DNA of 64,000 nt, from NCBI GenBank assembly GCA_041396965.1, contig JAWKXN010000001.1, positions 1,488,001 to 1,552,000 on the forward strand. Direction: 5' to 3'. The stretch comes from Rickettsiales bacterium. GTDB lineage: Bacteria > Pseudomonadota > Alphaproteobacteria > Rickettsiales > SXRF01. Position 1 is the stretch's first letter; each line of letters opens with the position of its first letter. The notes below the pieces were generated by a model. That model saw only the letters and a list, made by a program, of their open reading frames with translations, made no database searches and was not told the DNA's origin. A program made the position numbers and the translations under genes. This document shows positions 63,447-64,000 of this stretch, piece after piece.

Positions 63447-64000
63447 TTATCCCGCAGCATCTATTATTTTACAAAAATCATCCGATCTCAAACTAGCTCC
63501 ACCAACCAAAACACCAGCCACCTCATCAAGCGTCATTATATCAGATGAGTTCTCTGGTTTTACCGAACCACCATATAACACCCCAACTTCCTGAGCATCA
63601 ACCTGATAATTGGTTGTAATATTAGATATAAATTCTCTCTTTATGACATTATGTGCTTCTTTTATATCACTAATTGTCGGCACTTTTCCAGTACCTATAG
63701 CCCACACTGGCTCATAAGCGAAAATAAACTTACCTACACCACTGTCTGTAACCATCTCATACGGAAATGATCCATTAACTTGATTTCTTAAAACTTCCTC
63801 CGTTTTACCGTTATTTCTCTCCTCCGCAGTCTCACCAACACATATTATTGGTATTATCCCAGATTTTATGGCAATCGCCGCCTTTTGGCTTACCATATTA
63901 TCACTTTCGTCAAAATAAGATCTTCTTTCAGAATGACCAACTATAACATATTCACACCCCAAATCTTTAAGTAAATTCACACTAGTTTCACCAGTATAAG
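63447..64000 (-). CDS. tpiA: Triosephosphate isomerase (5' end outside window)
   Basis: C-terminal two thirds of the TIM-barrel glycolytic enzyme: CEYVIVGHSERRSYFDES with the catalytic His region, IICVGETAEERN, FIFAYEPVWAIGTGKVPT with the catalytic Glu, VLYGGSVKPENSSDI and VAGVLVGGASLRSDDFCKII. The frame continues past the window edge; upstream codons read YTGETSVNLLKDLG, so the internal ATG at 63980 is not the start. Gene order tpiA-secG-pyrG is common in alphaproteobacteria. Confidence 0.97.
   Translation of the reverse strand, partial: YTGETSVNLLKDLGCEYVIVGHSERRSYFDESDNMVSQKAAIAIKSGIIPIICVGETAEERNNGKTEEVLRNQVNGSFPYEMVTDSGVGKFIFAYEPVWAIGTGKVPTISDIKEAHNVIKREFISNITTNYQVDAQEVGVLYGGSVKPENSSDIMTLDEVAGVLVGGASLRSDDFCKIIDAAG

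Overview
This 64 kb window is chromosomal DNA of a low-GC alphaproteobacterium. The evidence is a set of lineage-typical genes and gene orders: fused ispDF followed by pgpA and pncC; rpmF-plsX-fabH-ihfA-merR; pcm-tolC-popZ; ntrY-ntrX; the nucleoid protein GapR; and a yacG downstream of rpe. The AT-rich composition, genes broken by frameshifts and an insertion sequence, palindromic repeats inside coding sequence, and many helical proteins I do not recognise fit a deep-branching, possibly host-associated group (Rickettsiales-, Holosporales- or Micavibrionales-like). That placement is inference. The cell is not strongly reduced: it keeps purine, pyrimidine, aromatic, branched-chain and sulfur amino-acid enzymes, flagellar export genes and parts of a Tad pilus.

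Layout. 0-5 kb: dusB (cut by the window edge), zapE, tsaB, then csrA with a flagellar export cluster (FlhB-like, a possible FlgN-like protein, FliO, FliP). 5-13 kb: a CpaA/TadV prepilin peptidase, a palindromic element flanked by a 37-bp direct repeat, yihY, a tandem-repeat protein with TALE-like spacing, agmatine deiminase, ispDF-pgpA-pncC, a Flp pilin, and two paralogous glycine-rich coiled-coil proteins. 13-16 kb: a gene-poor stretch with hairpins, a cationic protein, tRNA-Thr(GGT), and a gene split by an IS200-type element. 16-25 kb: rpe-yacG, the merR-ihfA-fabH-plsX-rpmF operon, purEK, pheA. 25-31 kb: an accessory island with a BrnT-like toxin-antitoxin pair, class II DAHP synthase, vapBC with a truncated duplicate 1.9 kb away, a 5'-truncated zeta-toxin-like gene, and gapR. 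31-40 kb: a Tad-type TPR lipoprotein with a large pseudokinase, then pyrB, pyrC and pyrF with a Phd/RelE-type module between pyrC and pyrF, and a frameshifted metallopeptidase. 40-49 kb: two glycosyltransferases, AmtB, cystathionine beta-lyase, and a very large isoleucyl-tRNA synthetase. 49-64 kb: pcm, tolC, popZ, ilvD, three surface or envelope genes, ntrX, ntrY, a stand-alone NtrC-like DNA-binding domain, pyrG, secG and tpiA (cut by the window edge).

The most unusual object is the isoleucyl-tRNA synthetase at 44933-48979. It is 1348 residues long. A complete RimJ/RimL-type GNAT acetyltransferase domain is inserted in its editing region, and three palindromic repeat elements are read through in frame in the same gene. 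Other points worth checking are the TALE-like repeat protein, the NtrC reduced to its DNA-binding domain, the pseudokinase next to a TadD-type lipoprotein, and the hairpin-rich gap around 13.1-13.5 kb.
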